A DNA stretch of 7,538 nt from Nanohaloarchaea archaeon SW_4_43_9 (lineage in GTDB: Archaea; Nanohalarchaeota; Nanosalinia; Nanosalinales; Nanosalinaceae): assembly GCA_003009815.1 (NCBI GenBank), contig PXPD01000046.1, positions 1-7,538 on the forward strand, read 5' to 3'. Of this stretch, positions 5,363 to 7,538 are shown one piece after another; within the stretch, counting starts at the first letter, position 1, and each line of letters opens with the position of its first letter. The position numbers and the translations under genes were made by a program. Under the pieces are notes generated by a model. It did not search any database and was not told the DNA's origin. It saw only the letters and a program-made list of their open reading frames with translations.

Positions 5363-6388
5363 ATGGTAAAAGTCGTAGTAGCAGGAGTTGGCACAATAGG
5401 GAAGAGAGTGGCAGAAGCTGTCAAAAAACAACATGATATGGAGCTCTACGGGGTTGCAGATGTCTCACAGACCGGAGGACTGAGGACAGTTCTCAGTGAG
5501 AAAGGGCCTCTACATGGCACACATCTCTTCGCATCCAACGATGAAGGAAAAGAAAACCTGGAAGATCAAGGGTTCTACGTTGAAGCGCTGCTTGAAGACA
5601 GGCTGGAAGAAATCGATGTGGTCGTCGACTGTACGCCTCCCGGAATTGATGAAAAAAACAAGGAAAATATGTATGAGCCGAACGATGTTAAGGCGGTTTT
5701 TCAGGGTGGAGCACCGGATGATATCGCTGAGGTAAAGTTCAACGCTGATGCCAATTATGAAGAGGGAAAAGACGAGGACTTCATTAAAGTAGTCTCATGC
5801 AACACAACTTCACTTTCCCGGACAGTAAGTGCAGCGGATGAAGAGTTTGGGGTTGAAGAAGCAGTTGCCAGTCTTGTCAGGAGAGGTGGTGATATACCTC
5901 AGGATTCCCGCGGACCAATCAACTCGACTATTCCTGTGACAGAAGTTCCATCCCATCACGGGCCTGATGTACAGGCAGTTATGCCGGAGCTTGATATCAA
6001 AACCATGGCGGTAAAGGTACCTGTGACTTACGGGCATGTACACATGGTTAACGTAGAACTGGAACAGGGCGCCTCAATTGAAGAAGTCAAACAGGCATTC
6101 AGAGATCAGCCACGGGTAGAGCTTGTCTCAGCTGGAGAAGGCTACGATTCTACAGGGAAGATTCATGAAAAGATGAGAGACCTTGAAAGACCGAGAAGCG
6201 ACATGCCGGAAGTAGCTGTGTGGGAGGAAACAGTTAAGGTGGAAGATGGAACGCTTTACTGGATTCACATGGTGCATCAGGAATCAATCGTTGTGCCTGA
6301 TAACATCGACGCGATCAGGGCGATGTTCGACATGGAAGACAAGAAAACTTCAATCAGGAAAACCAATGAAGCAATGAATATTGAGTAA
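5363..6388 (+). CDS. gap: Type II glyceraldehyde-3-phosphate dehydrogenase (NAD(P)), archaeal
   Basis: This enzyme interconverts glyceraldehyde-3-phosphate and 1,3-bisphosphoglycerate with NAD(P) in cytosolic glycolysis/gluconeogenesis. The 341-residue product has an N-terminal Rossmann fold (VVVAGVGTIGKRVAEAV, VADVSQTGG, DVVVDCTPPG), the catalytic VVSCNTTSLSRT with Cys146, the RRGGDIPQDSRGPINSTIP insertion typical of archaeal enzymes, HHGPDVQAVMPELDI, TYGHVHMV (His225 is the likely catalytic histidine by family position), and the C-terminal HQESIVVPDNIDAIRAM. This is the type II enzyme of Archaea, only distantly related to the bacterial/eukaryotic GapA. Length matches the family (about 335-345). 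The start is supported by the dinucleotide-fold strand beginning at residue 2. It is on the same strand as nadM, 79 bases downstream, and may have its own promoter. Confidence 0.96.
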   Translation: MVKVVVAGVGTIGKRVAEAVKKQHDMELYGVADVSQTGGLRTVLSEKGPLHGTHLFASNDEGKENLEDQGFYVEALLEDRLEEIDVVVDCTPPGIDEKNKENMYEPNDVKAVFQGGAPDDIAEVKFNADANYEEGKDEDFIKVVSCNTTSLSRTVSAADEEFGVEEAVASLVRRGGDIPQDSRGPINSTIPVTEVPSHHGPDVQAVMPELDIKTMAVKVPVTYGHVHMVNVELEQGASIEEVKQAFRDQPRVELVSAGEGYDSTGKIHEKMRDLERPRSDMPEVAVWEETVKVEDGTLYWIHMVHQESIVVPDNIDAIRAMFDMEDKKTSIRKTNEAMNIE

Positions 6389-6403
6389 CTTCCTAGTAGA
6401 TAA

Positions 6404-6416
6404 ATTTTTCCTTCTT
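6404..6416 (+). terminator. Probable T-rich terminator after gapdh
   Basis: About 16 bases after the stop, ATTTTTCCTTCTT forms a pyrimidine tract with five consecutive T, followed by a further pyrimidine-rich stretch to 6429. There is no convincing hairpin. Such tracts suffice for termination in archaea. Confidence 0.45.
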
Positions 6417-6475
6417 AACTCTTTCCCAACCAGAAAAATCGATAGTTAACGGATAGAAACTAGCTTATAGCAGAA

Positions 6476-6504
6476 ATTTTTCTCAAAAATCATCATTTTC
6501 GAAA
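6476..6504. repeat. AT-rich inverted repeat and palindrome upstream of vapB TATA box
   Basis: ATTTTT (6476-6481) and AAAAAT (6485-6490) form a six-base inverted repeat around CTC, followed by the eight-base palindrome TTTCGAAA (6497-6504) just before the TATA element. It could be a regulator site or only AT-rich spacer. The rest of the spacer 6389-6536 holds the terminator and promoter described separately. Confidence 0.3.
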
Positions 6505-6508
6505 TAAA

Positions 6509-6514
6509 TTTAAA
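6509..6514 (+). promoter_or_regulatory. TATA box of the vapBC-glycosyltransferase operon (leaderless)
   Basis: TTTAAA within AAATAAATTTAAAC is centred about 25.5 bases before the A of the vapB ATG at 6537. Transcription should therefore begin at the ATG itself. It is the best-looking promoter in the window. Confidence 0.68.
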
Positions 6515-6515
6515 C

Positions 6516-6539
6516 TGTACGTACGCATATGCATACATG
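6516..6539. promoter_or_regulatory. Alternating pyrimidine-purine tract, candidate VapB operator
   Basis: From 6516 through the start codon every base alternates pyrimidine-purine for 24 bases without a break. Within it two perfect eight-base palindromes sit back to back, GTACGTAC (6517-6524) and GCATATGC (6525-6532), and a third, TATGCATA (6528-6535), overlaps the second. The tract fills the space between TATA box and start, where a bound repressor would block polymerase. VapBC operons are commonly autoregulated through palindromic promoter sites; assignment to VapB here is inference. Confidence 0.45.
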
Positions 6540-6755
6540 GCATCGAAAAGTTTATCTGTAAGAGAGGAAGCTTATAGGCGGCTGAAGAGTTTCAAAGGTA
6601 AAGACGAGAGCTTCAGTGACGTAATTATGAAGGTAACAGAGGGTAAGAAGGATTTCAAGAAAGGTTTTGGTTCATGGAAGGAGAAAGAGAATATTGAGGA
6701 GATTATTGAAGAGAGTAGAGAAAAACTCGATAAGGATCTGAGGAATAGAAAATGA
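6537..6755 (+). CDS. vapB: VapB antitoxin, DUF217 family
   Basis: The 72-residue product matches the archaeal DUF217 antitoxin group: MASKSLSVREEAYRRLKSFKG is the typical N-terminal DNA-binding and dimerisation segment (beta strand plus helix), KDESFSDVI is the family signature, and FGSW precedes a charged C-terminal helix (ENIEEIIEESREKLDKDLRNRK) that would wrap the toxin's active site. It neutralises VapC and, as in other VapBC systems, probably represses its own promoter together with the toxin. The start is at the leaderless position 25-26 bases after the TATA centre. Its stop overlaps the vapC start as ATGA (6752-6755). The protein is lysine-rich and less acidic than its neighbours, which fits a DNA-binding role and possibly horizontal acquisition. 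Confidence 0.9.
   Translation: MASKSLSVREEAYRRLKSFKGKDESFSDVIMKVTEGKKDFKKGFGSWKEKENIEEIIEESREKLDKDLRNRK
6740..6743 (+). promoter_or_regulatory. Shine-Dalgarno GAGG for vapC
   Basis: GAGG ends eight bases before the vapC ATG at 6752, inside the 3' end of vapB. Together with the ATGA overlap it allows both coupled and independent initiation on the toxin. Confidence 0.5.
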
Positions 6756-7144
6756 AATTTCTAGATACCAGTTTCTTGATCGACTATCTAAAAGGAAAAG
6801 AATACGCTCTCGATTACCTGGAAAACAACAGCGAAGAAGCATTCTATACCAGCAGCCTAACAATGTTTGAACTTTACAGAGGAGAATTAAAATCAGATGG
6901 AATCCCAGACATTGAAGCTCTTAGAGAAAGACTGGAATGGCTAAAGACGGCAGAAATAGACGATAAAACCGCAGAAAAAGCCGCCAGGATAGAAAAAAGA
7001 CTCTCAAGCCAAGGCAAAAAAATAAATCTGGCCGATATTCTTATTGCAGGAGAGGCGAGTAAAAAAGGAGCAAAAGTTATTACAGGGGATAAAGACTTTC
7101 AGAAAATACAGGGAATTGAAGCAGAGAACCCGAAAACAAGATGA
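6752..7144 (+). CDS. vapC: VapC toxin, PIN-domain ribonuclease
   Basis: The 130-residue product is a single PIN domain, the Mg-dependent endoribonuclease of type II VapBC toxin-antitoxin pairs; known VapC toxins cut tRNA or rRNA. The conserved acidic residues are all visible: Asp5 in FLDTSFLIDYL, Glu40 in LTMFELYRGE, Asp95 in NLADILIAGEA, and Asp113/Asp115 in TGDKDF. The toxin therefore looks catalytically intact and full length. It starts within the vapB stop (ATGA) and its own stop TGA at 7142-7144 overlaps the start of the following glycosyltransferase in the same ATGA arrangement. RNA target cannot be read from the sequence. Confidence 0.94.
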   Translation: MKFLDTSFLIDYLKGKEYALDYLENNSEEAFYTSSLTMFELYRGELKSDGIPDIEALRERLEWLKTAEIDDKTAEKAARIEKRLSSQGKKINLADILIAGEASKKGAKVITGDKDFQKIQGIEAENPKTR

Positions 7145-7538
7145 AACAGAAAATACTTCTAGTCGGGTGGGGCTATCCTCCAGAGATTGACGGTGGGCTA
7201 GACATCCACATCAAGCACCTGTTTGAGGAGCTGAGAAAATCCGGGATCGATGTTGATCTAGTCCTTCCCGAGGAGCGAGCGCCCGACAGAGAGGAAGTAA
7301 TCCCGATAGATACAGGAGATGGTGATATGGTTCAGAGATCAAGGAAAATGAGCTCGAGAATAGCAGAACTGGCGGAAAACTACGATATTGTGCATACCCA
7401 TGACTGGTTTGGAGCTGAGTCCGGATTCAAAGCAAAGAAGTACGGCAACGTGAACTGGATATCGACTTTTCACTCCTTAAGTTCGGGGCGGAACAGAGAA
7501 CCGGGAGGAGATTTGCAGAAACTTGAAAAGGTAGCAGC
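7141..7538 (+). CDS. Family 4 glycosyltransferase, glycogen/starch-synthase-like, N-terminal part
   Basis: The open frame begins with ATG at 7141 and is cut by the window end after 132 codons. The visible part is the N-terminal Rossmann domain of a GT-B glycosyltransferase: MKQKILLVGWGYPPEIDGGL (strand 1 and the glycine-rich acceptor-side loop), HIKHLFEELRKSGIDVDLVLPEE, then YDIVHTHDWFGAESGFKAKK, where the HxHDW motif is typical of GT4 enzymes related to starch/glycogen synthases, and ISTFHSLSSGRN, resembling the HSTExGR segment of that group. The nucleotide-sugar-binding C-terminal domain lies outside the window, so donor and acceptor are unknown; glucan synthesis or glycan/glycolipid assembly are both possible. 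The ATGA overlap with vapC implies cotranscription and coupled translation. No separate promoter or Shine-Dalgarno is visible. Confidence 0.85.
   Translation, partial: MKQKILLVGWGYPPEIDGGLDIHIKHLFEELRKSGIDVDLVLPEERAPDREEVIPIDTGDGDMVQRSRKMSSRIAELAENYDIVHTHDWFGAESGFKAKKYGNVNWISTFHSLSSGRNREPGGDLQKLEKVA

Noticed and set aside
6476..6504. Intrinsic hairpin terminator or small RNA in the vapB upstream region
   Set aside because: The stem is only six A/T pairs and would be very weak; it is listed only as a repeat.
1..7538. CRISPR arrays, tRNA genes, insertion sequences or phage genes
   Set aside because: No regularly spaced repeats, no cloverleaf-like conserved boxes in the short gaps, and no transposase, integrase or structural phage motifs.

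Overview
The window looks like a piece of an archaeal chromosome, most plausibly a nanohaloarchaeon or another halophilic DPANN-like lineage; the taxonomic part is inference. Directly visible archaeal signs are the C-terminal part of a Hel308 (Ski2-like) helicase, an archaeal class I fructose-bisphosphate aldolase, a type II (archaeal) glyceraldehyde-3-phosphate dehydrogenase, an archaeal NadM-type NMN adenylyltransferase, a DUF217-type VapB antitoxin, and TTTAAA/TTAAATA TATA boxes centred about 25-31 bases upstream of start codons, which implies leaderless transcripts. Several proteins are rich in Asp/Glu, as in salt-in halophiles, while the base composition is AT-leaning, unlike most Haloarchaea.

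Layout. 1-1044 (+): 3' part of hel308, cut by the window edge. 1045-3531 (-): a very acidic orphan protein (1045-1410), the pair fbp (1454-2305) and fba (2310-3128), then a small two-helix membrane protein (3280-3531). 3532-3609 is a divergent promoter region. 3610-6388 (+): a tight cluster of a peroxiredoxin-like protein, an unknown 185-residue protein and nadM, followed after 79 bases by gapdh. 6389-6536 is an AT-rich spacer holding a probable terminator, a strong TATA box and an unusual alternating pyrimidine-purine tract. 6537-7538 (+): vapB, vapC and the start of a family 4 glycosyltransferase, joined by two ATGA stop/start overlaps and running off the right edge.

How it fits together. 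fba and fbp look like a two-gene operon for the gluconeogenic step triose-P -> fructose-1,6-bisphosphate -> fructose-6-phosphate. GAPDH works one step away in the same pathway, and NadM makes the NAD that this kind of dehydrogenase needs. The glycosyltransferase resembles glycogen/starch-synthase-like GT4 enzymes, so it may use sugar nucleotides drawn from the same hexose-phosphate pool. The least ordinary part is the right end: a VapBC toxin-antitoxin pair whose toxin stop overlaps the glycosyltransferase start, with a possible operator squeezed between TATA box and start codon. I saw no tRNA, rRNA, CRISPR array, insertion sequence or clear phage gene. No wholly new system is proven here; the best candidates are the vapBC-glycosyltransferase unit with its promoter tract, the unknown protein between the peroxiredoxin and nadM, and the acidic orphan beside hel308.
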